Part shown: positions 18,320-26,783 of the stretch, in pieces
How positions within the stretch are numbered: the stretch's first letter is position 1
Layout: each line of letters starts with the position of its first letter
DNA from: Sphingopyxis sp. HIX
Lineage (GTDB): Bacteria > Pseudomonadota > Alphaproteobacteria > Sphingomonadales > Sphingomonadaceae
DNA: 64,000 bases
Direction of reading: 5' to 3'
NCBI RefSeq assembly: GCF_001468285.1
Contig: NZ_LNSB01000013.1
Location: 35,481 to 99,480 of the forward strand
The notes under the pieces: generated by a model
What the model was told of the DNA's origin: nothing
The model's input: only the letters and a program-made list of their open reading frames with translations
The model's database searches: none
Translations under genes and position numbers: made by a program

Positions 18320-18796
18320 TCACTCCTCCTCGGGTTTCGCGCGCCGCCGCTCCCAGAAGCTCTCGACGAACCCCAGCACGGTCAGCATCACAAAGCTGAT
18401 CACGCTTGCGATCGCCACCAGCGGCCATTGCGCCGCACCGCACGCGACCCCGATCACCGCCGCGAGCCACAGATGCGCCGCGGTGGTGAGGTTCTTCACC
18501 TCGCCCTTGCTGAACACGATCAGTCCCGCCCCGATGATCCCGATGAAGGCGCCCGTCGCCTCGAAGATACGCAGCGGGTCGGCGCGGTCGCCGCCGATCT
18601 GGCCATAGAGCGAAATCATCGACACCGTCATCGCCGCCGCGGCGAAGCAGATCAGCCCATGCGTGCGAAACCCCGCCTCGTGCCCGCGCACCTCGCGGTC
18701 GAGCCCGAGCAGCAAACCCAACACGGCGGCGACCCCGAGCCGCGACAGGAGGTCCAGATCGATCCAGTGGACGAGTATCGGCGCGTTGAGTTCCAT
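18320..18796 (-). CDS. MgtC/SapB-family inner-membrane protein
   Basis: In this 158-residue protein the MgtC signature is GLLLGLDREVRGHEAGFRTH (about residues 24-43), followed by several hydrophobic helices (LICFAAAAMTVSMI, AFIGIIGAGLIVF, LWLAAVIGVACGAA, LVAIASVISFVMLTVLGF). ATG 18796 is chosen because the longer open frame upstream has no hydrophobic or conserved content. MgtC proteins adapt cells to low magnesium and modulate the F-ATPase; the short form without the C-terminal ACT-like domain is the general SapB/YhiD type. It is convergent with the acyl-CoA synthetase, 6 bp apart, and divergent from the TSUP gene. Confidence 0.88.
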   Translation of the reverse strand: MELNAPILVHWIDLDLLSRLGVAAVLGLLLGLDREVRGHEAGFRTHGLICFAAAAMTVSMISLYGQIGGDRADPLRIFEATGAFIGIIGAGLIVFSKGEVKNLTTAAHLWLAAVIGVACGAAQWPLVAIASVISFVMLTVLGFVESFWERRRAKPEEE

Positions 18797-19029
18797 CGCC
18801 GGGGATAGCGCGGCAGAAGGCGAAGGGTTCCGCGCGGGCGGTGCCGATATGACCGACCTTGACAGGATTGTCGAACGAGCCGAGGCGCACGCGTTCGGGT
18901 GGGCGTCAAAGGACGGCCGTGGCCTTGAGGAGGCGCGACGCGCGATGCACGTTTGTTCAAGGCTTTGGCGCACCCGCCGGATAATGCCTTCATCGGCGCC
19001 GCGTCTGCCGCAATAATGGGAATAATCCG

Positions 19030-19791
19030 GTGATCGATCCGTGGACGATATTCGTGGCCGCTGGTGCAGGCTTGCTTGGCGGCGCAATGAACGCGCTAGC
19101 GGGTGGCGGCACTTTCGCGACGCTGCCCGCGCTGATCGCGCTCGGGCTGCCGGCGAATATCGCCAACGCCACCTCGAATGTCGCCCTCCTCCCCGGCGCG
19201 GGGACGAGCGCCTGGGCCTATCGGAACGAACTCGGGCCGGTTGCCGGCCTGTCGGTCCGGTTGCTCGCGGCACTGACCTTCGTCTTCGGGCTGGTCGGCA
19301 GCCTGCTCCTCGTGCTCACGCCGACCGAGACCTTCGACATCCTCATTCCATGGTTGCTGCTCTTTGCCTTCGTCATGATGGCTTTCGGCAAGCGCGCAGC
19401 CGACTGGCTGCATGCGCGGGTCACGATCGGGCGGCCGACGCTGGTCGCGGTACAGGCGCTGCTCGGCATCTATGGCGGCTATTTCGGCGGCGGCGTGGGG
19501 CTCATCACCACGGCGCTCTACGGGCTGCTCGCCAATATCCAGCCGCGCGAGCTGTTCGCGATCCGCACCGCAATGCTGGCGGTCGCGAACCTCGCCGCGG
19601 CGCTGGTTTTCATCGGTTTCGCGATGGTCTGGTGGTGGGCGTGCCTGCCCATGCTGCTGGGCTCGATCGTCGGCGGCTGGCTGGGGGCAATCGTCGGCAA
19701 GCGGCTCACCCACCGCGTCGTCCGCGTCTGGACGCTGCTGATCACCGGCGCCACCACCATCGTCTTTTTCCTGCGCGCCTACGGCGGTTGA
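19030..19791 (+). CDS. TSUP-family (TauE/SafE) membrane transporter
   Basis: This 253-residue protein has about eight membrane segments. It shows the duplicated TSUP signatures AGGGTFATLPALIALGLPANIANATS (within residues 24-50, motif in two halves) and GGYFGGGVGLITTALYGLL. The family exports sulfite, sulfoacetate or other organic sulfur anions, but many members are uncharacterised. GTG at 19030 is the start that retains the first helix; the next in-frame ATG (19087) would lose it. No adjacent sulfur-metabolism gene is present except a formylglycine-enzyme-like lipoprotein that converges on it 66 bp downstream. Confidence 0.9.
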   Translation: MIDPWTIFVAAGAGLLGGAMNALAGGGTFATLPALIALGLPANIANATSNVALLPGAGTSAWAYRNELGPVAGLSVRLLAALTFVFGLVGSLLLVLTPTETFDILIPWLLLFAFVMMAFGKRAADWLHARVTIGRPTLVAVQALLGIYGGYFGGGVGLITTALYGLLANIQPRELFAIRTAMLAVANLAAALVFIGFAMVWWWACLPMLLGSIVGGWLGAIVGKRLTHRVVRVWTLLITGATTIVFFLRAYGG

Positions 19792-19857
19792 GCGGCCCGG
19801 CTGGCCAGGGTCAGGACGGCCCGGCCACCGTGCCGATGAACGCGCGGCGGCCCAGCA

Positions 19858-20883
19858 TCAGGCGGTTGGCGCGCGATCGTAGACCAGACGGAAGCCGACA
19901 TTGCTGGTGCCGAGGCCGGGGTCGCGGCCCTGCCGCGAGGCCGGGCGGTAACGCTGGCAATAGTTTGGTGCGCAGAGATAGCTGCCGCCCTTCACGGTGC
20001 GCGACGGCATCCCGGGGTTGAGCGGGTCATAGGCCGAGCCTTCGTCGGGGCCTTTCGGATTGTCCTGGTCGTCGGGGTTGTGCCCCGGCTTGAAGAAATC
20101 CGACGTCACTTCCCAGACATTGCCGACCATGTCGTAGAGGCCGTTCGCGTTGGGCTGGTAGCAGCCGACCGGCGCGACACCCTTGAACCCGTCGCTCTCG
20201 GCATTGTAGTTCGGGAAGGCGCCCTGCCAGCTGTTCGCCTCTTCGGGCTGGACATTTTTCGACCGCTTGCCGGCGCTCGCCGCATATTCCCACTCGGCCT
20301 CGGTCGGGATGCGTCCTCCCGCCCATTTGGCATAAGCGGCCATATCGTCCCATGCGAGATGGACGACGGGCTCGTTCGCCACCTGATCGGGTCCCGTCGG
20401 CCCATGGGGCTTTTTCCAATTCGCGCCAGGGACATATTTCCACCAGTCGGCGTAATTATTCGACGGGAAATCGGGCGGTGTGAATACCGCCGACCCCGCC
20501 TTCAGCATGTCGGCCGGGATCTGTTCGACGGGAACCTGGAACTGCTTCGGATCGACGGGCTTTTCGGCGACGGTGACATAGCCGGTCGCCTTGACGAAGG
20601 CCGCGAACTGCCGGTTGGTCACCTCGTGCGGGTCGATCCAGAAGCCCGCGACCGTCGTTTTGCGCACCGGCCCTTCCTCGTCATAGACATCGTCCTCGCC
20701 CATTTCGAACGTCCCGCCGGCAAGCTTGACCGGCGTGTCGGCAATCGCCGGGCATTTGCGTTGCGTCGCGGCAGCGGCGACCTGCTTGCCGTCGCCCGCC
20801 GCGCCGTCGCCGCAGGCGGAAAGAGCAAGGAGCGAGGCGGTCAGCGTCAGCGCGCCGAGGGATGCGGAAGGCTTGAAGGACAT
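19858..20883 (-). CDS. Lipoprotein of the formylglycine-generating enzyme (sulfatase-modifying factor) family
   Basis: In this 341-residue protein a lipobox LLALSAC places the acylated cysteine at residue 24. The FGE-sulfatase domain follows: GGTFEMGEDDVYDEEGPVRKTTVAGFWIDPHEVTN, in pieces, then PTEAEWEYAA, GNVWEVTSDFF and the C-terminal GGSYLCAPNYCQRYR. That last motif retains both cysteines used by genuine formylglycine-generating enzymes. True FGEs convert a sulfatase cysteine to formylglycine; here the enzyme would sit in the periplasm anchored to a membrane. No sulfatase is nearby. ATG 20883 is preferred over the in-frame GTG at 20892. Confidence 0.9.
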   Translation of the reverse strand: MSFKPSASLGALTLTASLLALSACGDGAAGDGKQVAAAATQRKCPAIADTPVKLAGGTFEMGEDDVYDEEGPVRKTTVAGFWIDPHEVTNRQFAAFVKATGYVTVAEKPVDPKQFQVPVEQIPADMLKAGSAVFTPPDFPSNNYADWWKYVPGANWKKPHGPTGPDQVANEPVVHLAWDDMAAYAKWAGGRIPTEAEWEYAASAGKRSKNVQPEEANSWQGAFPNYNAESDGFKGVAPVGCYQPNANGLYDMVGNVWEVTSDFFKPGHNPDDQDNPKGPDEGSAYDPLNPGMPSRTVKGGSYLCAPNYCQRYRPASRQGRDPGLGTSNVGFRLVYDRAPTA

Positions 20884-21102
20884 GAAGATCACCAGCGAAT
20901 GATTTGTGGGAACCAGGCGAACCCAAGCTGAACGGACAGGTCTTGCCGGTCAATGGGCGGAAGCGGTCGTGGCCGGCACTATTGTACGCGCTCGGGAAGC
21001 TCCCGCCGCTACAGCAAAGCAGGCGAGCAGCACCACGGGTTGAGCGGTTGCAGGCGAATTGCACCTTGCAGACCCATACCATCGATATGCTTGAAAGATA
21101 TC

Positions 21103-21179
21103 TGGTAGCGGAGGAGGGACTCGAACCCCCGACACGCGGATTATGATTCCGCTGCTCTAACCTGCTGAGCTACTCCGCC
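21103..21179 (-). tRNA. tRNA-Met (anticodon CAT)
   Basis: The 77-nt cloverleaf includes an encoded CCA. The acceptor arms are GGCGGAG and CTCCGCT (one G-T pair). The D arm is GCTC/GAGC. The anticodon stem is GCGGA/TCCGC around loop ATCATAA, which puts CAT at positions 34-36. The T arm is GGGGG-TTCGAGT-CCCTC. The A-T-free start and the sequence resemble elongator tRNA-Met; the lysidine-type tRNA-Ile2 (also CAT) is the alternative. Confidence 0.93.
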
Positions 21180-21240
21180 CCGAAAGGCCGCCCCTGCGGG
21201 CGAGCAGCGCCTATAGGCAGGCGGCGGGGTCTGGTCAATA

Positions 21241-21798
21241 TCATCTGCGCGGCCCCCGGAAATTGCGGGCGAAGGCGCTTTCCCACGGGCCGCCGCGGTA
21301 GTGATGCGCGGCGAGTCCCGCGACGATCAGCGGGCGCGGGCGGAAATCGCGGGCGAGGTCGGCCTGCAAGGCATGCGCGGCCTTCGCCGTCACCTTGTTC
21401 TGGACGGTGATGTGGAGTTTGGGCGTGCCGCGGTCCTGCGCGGTGAGCATGCCGGCAAAATGGTCGGCGATGCGCGCACGGATTTCGAGCAGTTCGGGAC
21501 TGTCGATGCGGAAGGCGGTGCCGTTCCCCAGCGAATAAACCTCGGCCAGCCGCGCCGCGGGCGGGGGCGTGTCGGCGGCGATGGCGCGGATCAGGCCTTC
21601 GAGCTCGGCGAGCGCCGAGGGCGGGAGCTGGTGGAAGAGCGTGATATGCGCGGCGAGATGATTACGCTCGGGCGGGAAATTTGCGGTGCGGAGCGTGTCG
21701 AAGAGATGCTGGTCGGCCGCACCCATCGTCGCAGTCACGATGATGGGCGCGGCGCCAGAGACCCGGTCGGGAGGGGGGATGACCGGATCGCCTGTCAC
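21241..21798 (-). CDS. 2'-5' RNA ligase / LigT-like phosphoesterase
   Basis: The protein has two HxT/S-type motifs that define the 2H phosphoesterase fold: HITLFHQ near residue 50 and HITVQNK near 130 of the shorter form. These enzymes ligate or hydrolyse 2'-5' or cyclic phosphodiester bonds in RNA or nucleotides. The frame is open up to an ATG at 21900, but the first 34 residues of that form are Arg/Pro-rich and unlike the family. GTG 21798 (185 residues) is therefore given, with no clear ribosome site for either. The neighbouring tRNA gene is 61 bp away on the same strand; a functional link is possible but unsupported. Confidence 0.8.
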   Translation of the reverse strand: MTGDPVIPPPDRVSGAAPIIVTATMGAADQHLFDTLRTANFPPERNHLAAHITLFHQLPPSALAELEGLIRAIAADTPPPAARLAEVYSLGNGTAFRIDSPELLEIRARIADHFAGMLTAQDRGTPKLHITVQNKVTAKAAHALQADLARDFRPRPLIVAGLAAHHYRGGPWESAFARNFRGPRR

Positions 21799-21956
21799 GA
21801 GCAAAGATGGGCGCGGCAAGCGGGAGGGGGATGGCCGTCGTCCATGGGACACTCTGTCTCGCTCGCCACCCAAATGGCTAATCCCGCGGAAAATCGCCAA
21901 TCGAAAAAGTGCATGACAATAATCGTATAAGGCGATGACATATTATTATCCGGGCC

Positions 21957-22709
21957 TTAGCCGCTGTTCCAATGCGCTTTCAGCGCCGCGGCGACCGCAT
22001 CGGGGCGCTCGGCGATGGCCCAATGGCCGGCCTTTTCGATCACCGTCAGCGGCGTGCCGGTGTTCGCGGCATAGCGCTGCGCGACCGACAGATCGACATA
22101 GGGATCGCCCTCGCCCCAGATCAGTGCACCCTTCGCGGGGAGCTTCGCGATGTCGAGCGCCCAGTCGTGCGCGAAGCTCAGCCCCTTGGCCGAGCGGTAG
22201 AGCTTGAGGATCGCGCGGCGCTTGTCCTTGTTCGCCCATTGCGCCGCTTCCTCCTCTGCGATGTCGGCGGGCATGCCGGCGGCGGCGAGCCCCTCGGCGA
22301 GCTTGGCGGGCTTGCTCAGCGCCATGAACAGCTCGCCGAGGATCGGCGTGTTCCAGATGCGCGCGAGGCGGTGGCCGCGATAGTCGGGCTCGATCACCGC
22401 GTTCGAAATCGCCCAGCTGCGGATGAGGTCGGGGCGCAGCATCGCGACGCGCTGTGCGATCAGCGCGCCCCAGTCGTGGCCGACGATATCGATCGGCCCG
22501 TGCCGCGCGACCAAGGCCTCGGCCTGCCCCACCGCCCAGCCGGCATAGGCCTCCTTGGTTGCGGCAAAGCCCGCGGGGAGCGGGCCGGTGAAGCCGGGCA
22601 GCGCCGGAACCGCGACGGGCGTGTCGCCGAGCCCCAGCGCGGCAAGCAGGGGCTGCCAGATCAGCGGGCTGTCGGGGACGCCGTGGAGAAAGAGTTTCGC
22701 GGTGGTCAT
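21957..22709 (-). CDS. Alpha/beta hydrolase (epoxide hydrolase/haloalkane dehalogenase-like group)
   Basis: In this 250-residue protein the nucleophile elbow is GHDWGAL, with Asp as nucleophile as in dehalogenases and epoxide hydrolases rather than Ser. The oxyanion region is LHGVPDSPLIW, and the late acid and histidine are in GEGDPYVDLS and KAGHWAIAE. A cap domain spans about residues 115-190. ATG 22709 gives MTTAKLFLHG; the frame further upstream overlaps the previous gene. It starts 4 bp after the Kelch lipoprotein gene, in an operon with it and mltG. The substrate is unknown. Confidence 0.88.
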   Translation of the reverse strand: MTTAKLFLHGVPDSPLIWQPLLAALGLGDTPVAVPALPGFTGPLPAGFAATKEAYAGWAVGQAEALVARHGPIDIVGHDWGALIAQRVAMLRPDLIRSWAISNAVIEPDYRGHRLARIWNTPILGELFMALSKPAKLAEGLAAAGMPADIAEEEAAQWANKDKRRAILKLYRSAKGLSFAHDWALDIAKLPAKGALIWGEGDPYVDLSVAQRYAANTGTPLTVIEKAGHWAIAERPDAVAAALKAHWNSG

Positions 22710-22713
22710 GGCG

Positions 22714-23859
22714 CTATCCCTTCGGCAGATGGACGATCCAGCTTTGCGCGGTCGGCTCGATCCGTCCCTCGCGATAGCCGCCCGCGAGCAAGGCGGTGTT
22801 CGCATCGGCGCGGACCAGCGTCATATAATTCCACTGGCCGCCGAGATCGTAATCGAGCCGCCGACCGGCGCCGGTCGCGATGTCGAAAATCTCGGGCGCG
22901 CTATCGCCCGCCGCGACGAGGACGCGGCCCCCGGGAAGCAGCAGCAGCCCGTCGCCGATCTTGAAGCGCGGATCGGCGAGATGGCCCGCGGGGACGAAGC
23001 GGCCCGCCGCGACGTCGTAGCGCTCGACCGAGCGGAGCTTGCCGCCATAGTCGCGGATGTCCGAGCCGCCGACAACGAGCACGTCGCCGTTCGCGAGGCG
23101 CACCGCGCCATGCTTGTAGCGGCCCTCGGCGAGATTCCCTGCCGCGGCGAAGCGCCCGGTTGCGGGGTCGAAGATCTCGGCACTGGCGAGGGCGCGGCGC
23201 GGTTCGCGGTCGGGGCGACCGCCGCCGACGATCAGGATACGGCCGTCGGTCAGCAGGGTGCCGGTCGCGCCGCTGCGCGCGGCAGCGAGCGATCCGGTGC
23301 GGGTCAGCTTGCCCGTCGCGGGATCGAAGATTTCGGCGTCGGTGCGGACGTCGCTGCCATCATAGCCGCCGGCGATCAGGATACGGCCGTCGGCGAGCGC
23401 GGCGACGGTCGGCGCGTTGCGCGGCGCGGCCAAGGCGGGACCGGCGACCGAGCGCCCGGTGGCGGGATCGAAGATTTCGGTCGCGGCGCTCACGCGGCCG
23501 TTCACCCAGCCGCCGAGGATCAGCACCCGGCCATCGGCGAGCGCGGCCGCCGAGGGCTGGATGCGCGGCGCGAGCAGGCGCCCGGTCGCTATGACCGCCA
23601 TGCCCGGCGCTTCGATGATGTCGACGGTGGCGCTGGCGGGGCCGGCTTCGCAGCCCGCTTCGACGCAGCCGCCGATGGCGAGCAAGGTGCCGCCGCCCGC
23701 CGCGATCAGCTGGTGCGTCGCGCGCGGCGCGCCGAGGCCGGGGCCCTGCTCGAAACGGACGTCGCTCGCCGCCTTCTCGGCCGCGCCGCCGCCGCTCATG
23801 CAGGCAGCGAGCGCAAACGCCGCGGCGGATAGTCCCAACAGGCGTCGCATCGGCATCCC
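22714..23859 (-). CDS. Kelch-repeat lipoprotein
   Basis: In this 381-residue protein a lipobox LAAC is near residue 19-20 (AAAFALAACMSGGG). About six Kelch/galactose-oxidase-type repeats follow, recognised by recurring LADGRVLILGG, AEIFDPATGR and LAAPR units. These predict a beta-propeller at the periplasmic or outer-membrane surface. The role is unknown: such propellers bind proteins or sugars. ATG 23859 or 23853 both follow GGAGGGAGGG. It is 13 bp after mltG and 4 bp before the hydrolase, and probably co-transcribed with them. Confidence 0.88.
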   Translation of the reverse strand, partial: GMPMRRLLGLSAAAFALAACMSGGGAAEKAASDVRFEQGPGLGAPRATHQLIAAGGGTLLAIGGCVEAGCEAGPASATVDIIEAPGMAVIATGRLLAPRIQPSAAALADGRVLILGGWVNGRVSAATEIFDPATGRSVAGPALAAPRNAPTVAALADGRILIAGGYDGSDVRTDAEIFDPATGKLTRTGSLAAARSGATGTLLTDGRILIVGGGRPDREPRRALASAEIFDPATGRFAAAGNLAEGRYKHGAVRLANGDVLVVGGSDIRDYGGKLRSVERYDVAAGRFVPAGHLADPRFKIGDGLLLLPGGRVLVAAGDSAPEIFDIATGAGRRLDYDLGGQWNYMTLVRADANTALLAGGYREGRIEPTAQSWIVHLPKG

Positions 23860-23872
23860 TCCCTCCGCGCGG

Positions 23873-24814
23873 CTACTCCATCTCCCCGCGGTCGCGGCGC
23901 AGCTGGTACCAGCGCTGGACATTGGCATTATGCTCGGACAGCGTCCGCGCGAAGATATGGCCGCCGTCGCCCTTGGCGACGAAGAAGAGGAAGTCGTTCG
24001 CCTCGGGGTCGAGCACCGCGGCAATCGACGCCTTGCCGGGGTTGGCAATCGGGCCCTGCGGCAGGCCCGCCATGCTGTAGGTGTTGTAGCCGTTCACCGC
24101 CTGGATCTCGGAGCGCAGGATGCGGCGGCCGAGCGGCTTGCCCTTGGTGATCGGATAGATGATCGTCGGGTCGGCCTGGAGCTTCATGCCGACGCCGAGG
24201 CGGTTGGTATAGACCCCCGCGACGGTGCGGCGCTCGGCGGCGACGCCGGTTTCCTTTTCGACGATCGAGGCCAATGTGATGGCCTCATTGCGATCCTTGA
24301 CCGCGGTTCGCGCGGTGCGTTTCTTCCAGAGTTCGTCGAAGGCCTTGTCCATCGCGGCCTGCATGCGCTTGATCACCGCGGCGCGCGTCTCGCCAGTGGT
24401 GAAGGCGTAGCTGTCGGGCAGGATGCTGCCCTCGGCGGGCACGGGAATTTCGCCCTTGAGGCGCTTTTCGGCCATCAGCCGGTCCCAGACCATGATCGAG
24501 GGCATGCCCTCGGGGATCATCACGAGGCGCTGGATCGTCTTGCCCGACTGGAAGAGTTCCAGGATGTCGCCCGCGTCCATCCCCTTTTCGACCTTATACT
24601 CGCCGGGCTTGATCGGGTCCGACGAACCGAAGAAGCGCGCCTCGTTGCGGAAGCTCGAGGCCGAGACGAGCCCGGCCTTTTCGAGGATCTCGCCCGCTTT
24701 GGCTATGCTCGCGCCTTGCGGAATCACGACCTCGGCATCCTTCGGTGCGCCGCCCGAGCAGGCGGCGAGGAGGAGAGCGAGAATCGCCATCGTCAGCCAG
24801 CGGAACGGATGCAC
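23873..24814 (-). CDS. mltG: Endolytic murein transglycosylase MltG, lipoprotein-like variant
   Basis: In this 313-residue protein the YceG/MltG domain shows GEYKVEKGMDAGDILELFQSG, a LysM-like part, IPEGMPSIMVWDRL, the catalytic LASIVEKETG (181-190, glutamate), QADPTIIYPI and LPQGPIANPGKASI. It cleaves nascent peptidoglycan strands and sets glycan length. The N-terminus MHPFRWLTMAILALLLAAC ends in a lipobox-like LAAC with Cys19, whereas MltG is normally held by a plain membrane helix, so it may be lipidated. It lies downstream of fabF, a common alphaproteobacterial order. Confidence 0.93.
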   Translation of the reverse strand: MHPFRWLTMAILALLLAACSGGAPKDAEVVIPQGASIAKAGEILEKAGLVSASSFRNEARFFGSSDPIKPGEYKVEKGMDAGDILELFQSGKTIQRLVMIPEGMPSIMVWDRLMAEKRLKGEIPVPAEGSILPDSYAFTTGETRAAVIKRMQAAMDKAFDELWKKRTARTAVKDRNEAITLASIVEKETGVAAERRTVAGVYTNRLGVGMKLQADPTIIYPITKGKPLGRRILRSEIQAVNGYNTYSMAGLPQGPIANPGKASIAAVLDPEANDFLFFVAKGDGGHIFARTLSEHNANVQRWYQLRRDRGEME

Positions 24815-24830
24815 GCTAATCTCTCCAATC

Positions 24831-24896
24831 GGCGCTTAAGGAGACAAAGGATACGCACGCACGCATCGAAACTGTCTCCTTTGTCGCCTTAACGCC
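24831..24896. repeat. Imperfect inverted repeat just upstream of mltG
   Basis: The arm GGCGCTTAAGGAGACAAAGG at 24831-24850 matches the reverse complement of 24873-24896 (core CTCCTTTGTCGCCTTAA), with one indel and about two mismatches, leaving a loop near 25 bases. It lies in the leader of mltG, between it and fabF. It could be a terminator-like or protein-binding element. Confidence 0.45.
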
Positions 24897-24956
24897 AGTC
24901 ACCCGGCGGGTCGTGCCGAGGGGTAAAGCATGGCGGGATAATGTAGGAAAGAGGTT

Positions 24957-25100
24957 TTAATCCTCCCTGTGGCGAAGCCATGGGGAGGTGGCAGCGGCGC
25001 AGCCGCTGACGGAGGGGCGGTAGCGCTACGTCGCTGACCCCTCCACCATTCGCTTCGCGAACGGTCCCCCTCCCCACGGCTTCGCCGCGGGGAGGATTAA
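24957..25100. repeat. 144-bp palindromic repeat element after fabF
   Basis: The ends are near-perfect 26-bp inverted repeats: TTAATCCTCCC at 24957-24967, continuing GTGGCGAAGCC, and its complement ending GGGGAGGATTAA at 25100, with 23 of 26 matching. Inner blocks are GGCAGCGGCGCAGCCGCTGAC and CGGAGGGGCGG..CCCCTCC, and a palindrome AGCGCTACG sits near the centre. The element is non-coding and begins 4 bp past the fabF stop (reading leftward). It is of the dispersed REP/MITE-like type often seen in sphingomonads, and may also act as terminator for fabF. Confidence 0.75.
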
Positions 25101-25103
25101 GTG

Positions 25104-26363
25104 TCAATCGACCGCCTTGACGATCAGGCTGGCGTTGGTGCCGCCGAAGCCGAAGCTGTTGTTGAGCGCGGCCTTGACCGTGCGCTTCTTGGCGACCTTG
25201 GGGACGAGGTCGGCGCCCTCGGTGCCCTCGTCGGGATTGTCGAGGTTCAGCGTCGGCGGGACGATCTGGTCGCGGATCGCGAGGATGCAGAAGATCGTCT
25301 CGACCGCGCCCGCGCCGCCGAGCAGATGGCCGATCGCCGACTTGGTCGAGCTCATCGACACATTGCCCATCGCATCGCCGAACAGGCGCTTCACCGCGCC
25401 GAGTTCGATCGTGTCGGCCATCGTCGAGGTGCCGTGCGCGTTGATATAGTCGATGTCGGCGGGGGTCATGCCCGCCTTCTTCAGCGCCGCGCTCATCGAG
25501 CGGAAGGCGCCGTCCATTTCGGGATCGGGCGCGGTGACGTGGTACGCGTCGCCCGACAGGCCATAGCCGACGACTTCGGCGTATATCTTGGCGCCGCGCG
25601 CCTTGGCATGCTCATATTCCTCGAGCACGACCACGCCCGCGCCCTCGCCCATCACGAAACCGTCGCGGTCCTTGTCATAGGGGCGGCTCGCCTGCTCCGG
25701 CCGGTCGTTGTAGGTCATGTTGAGCGCGCGCGCCTGCGCGAAGCCCGCGATGCCGATCGGGCAGATCGTCGCCTCGGCGCCGCCCGCGAGCATGATGTCG
25801 GCATCGTCGTCGCGGATCATCCGCGCGGCGTCGCCGATCGAATGCGCGCCGGTCGAGCAGGCGGTGACGACCGCGTGGTTCGGACCTTTGAGGCCATATT
25901 TGATGCTGACCTGGCCCGAGATCAGGTTGATCAGGCGGCCGTGGACGAAGTGCGGGCTGACGCGGCCCGGGCCCTTTTCGGCGAGCAGTAGGCTCTCGCT
26001 CTCGATGCCCGGCAGGCCGCCGATGCCCGAGCCGATCGAGCAGCCGGCACGCACCTTCAGTTCCTCGGGCATGTCGGTAAGGCCGGCGTCTTCGAGCGCC
26101 TGGCCCGCGGCGTCGATGCCGAAGATGATGAAGGGGTCGACCTGGCGCTGGACCTTGTGGTCGACGCGCTTGCCGGGATCGAAACCATATTCATGGTCGG
26201 GGCCCTTCACCTCGCAGGCGATGGTGCATTTCTGGTCCGACGCGTCGAAATGGGTGATCGGGCCCGCGCCCGATTTCCCGGCGATCAGATTGGCCCAAGT
26301 GGTCTCGACGTCGCCACCCAGCGGCGTCACCAGACCCAGACCCGTCACCACAACCCGGCGCAT
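25104..26363 (-). CDS. fabF: 3-oxoacyl-ACP synthase II (FabF)
   Basis: In this 419-residue KAS II the catalytic triad is visible: Cys169 (VTACSTGAHS), His310 (YINAHGTSTMADT), and Lys341 with His346 (KSAIGHLLGG). It condenses malonyl-ACP with acyl-ACP to lengthen fatty acids in the cytoplasm. ATG 26363 is preferred over 26369 because AAGGA lies directly against the first ATG but 6 bases before the second. It follows acpP across a rho-independent terminator. The order acpP-fabF-mltG is typical. Confidence 0.96.
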   Translation of the reverse strand: MRRVVVTGLGLVTPLGGDVETTWANLIAGKSGAGPITHFDASDQKCTIACEVKGPDHEYGFDPGKRVDHKVQRQVDPFIIFGIDAAGQALEDAGLTDMPEELKVRAGCSIGSGIGGLPGIESESLLLAEKGPGRVSPHFVHGRLINLISGQVSIKYGLKGPNHAVVTACSTGAHSIGDAARMIRDDDADIMLAGGAEATICPIGIAGFAQARALNMTYNDRPEQASRPYDKDRDGFVMGEGAGVVVLEEYEHAKARGAKIYAEVVGYGLSGDAYHVTAPDPEMDGAFRSMSAALKKAGMTPADIDYINAHGTSTMADTIELGAVKRLFGDAMGNVSMSSTKSAIGHLLGGAGAVETIFCILAIRDQIVPPTLNLDNPDEGTEGADLVPKVAKKRTVKAALNNSFGFGGTNASLIVKAVD

Positions 26364-26444
26364 AAACATTCCTTTCGTCGGTTCCCGCCCCCGCAGAAAC
26401 CCGCATCACTTCGGTCGGCGCGCTTCTAATGAAGCTTGGCGCAT

Positions 26445-26492
26445 AAAAAAAGCTTCCCGGTCTCTGCGCGCGAGCGCTCGGGACCGGGAAGC
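26445..26492 (-). terminator. Rho-independent terminator after acpP
   Basis: A perfect 11-bp stem, GCTTCCCGGTC (26452-26462) with GACCGGGAAGC (26482-26492), is followed on the minus strand by a run of seven T (26445-26451). It sits between acpP and fabF, so fabF depends on read-through or a weak internal promoter, which allows acyl carrier protein to be made in excess. Confidence 0.88.
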
Positions 26493-26546
26493 CGGAAACG
26501 CGTGGGCGGCGTCGCCGCCACGTCCGGCAACGCCGGACAGGGCGGA

Positions 26547-26783
26547 TCAGCCCTTGTTCGCTTCGATATAGTCGATCGCGTCCTTGACGGTGGCGATCTT
26601 TTCCGCCGCGTCGTCGGGGATTTCGACGCCGAATTCTTCTTCGAACGCCATCACCAGTTCGACGATGTCGAGGCTGTCGGCGCCCAGATCGTCGATGAAG
26701 CTCGCTTCCTCGGTGACCTTGTCGGCTTCGACGCCCAGATGTTCGACGACGATCTTCTTAACCTTTTCGGCCGAATCGCTCAT
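26547..26783 (-). CDS. acpP: Acyl carrier protein
   Basis: The protein has 78 residues and is highly acidic. The phosphopantetheine attachment site is Ser37 in [11 protein letters not shown]. It carries growing acyl chains for fatty-acid synthesis and is normally among the most abundant cell proteins. AAAAGGAATAGCGC precedes the ATG. A strong terminator lies 55 bp after the stop, followed by fabF. Confidence 0.98.
   Translation of the reverse strand: MSDSAEKVKKIVVEHLGVEADKVTEEASFIDDLGADSLDIVELVMAFEEEFGVEIPDDAAEKIATVKDAIDYIEANKG

Noticed and set aside
18797..19273. N-terminal extension of the MgtC-like gene
   Set aside because: The longer frame adds about 160 residues of Arg/Ser/Pro-rich sequence crossing the divergent TSUP promoter; the conserved protein starts at 18796.
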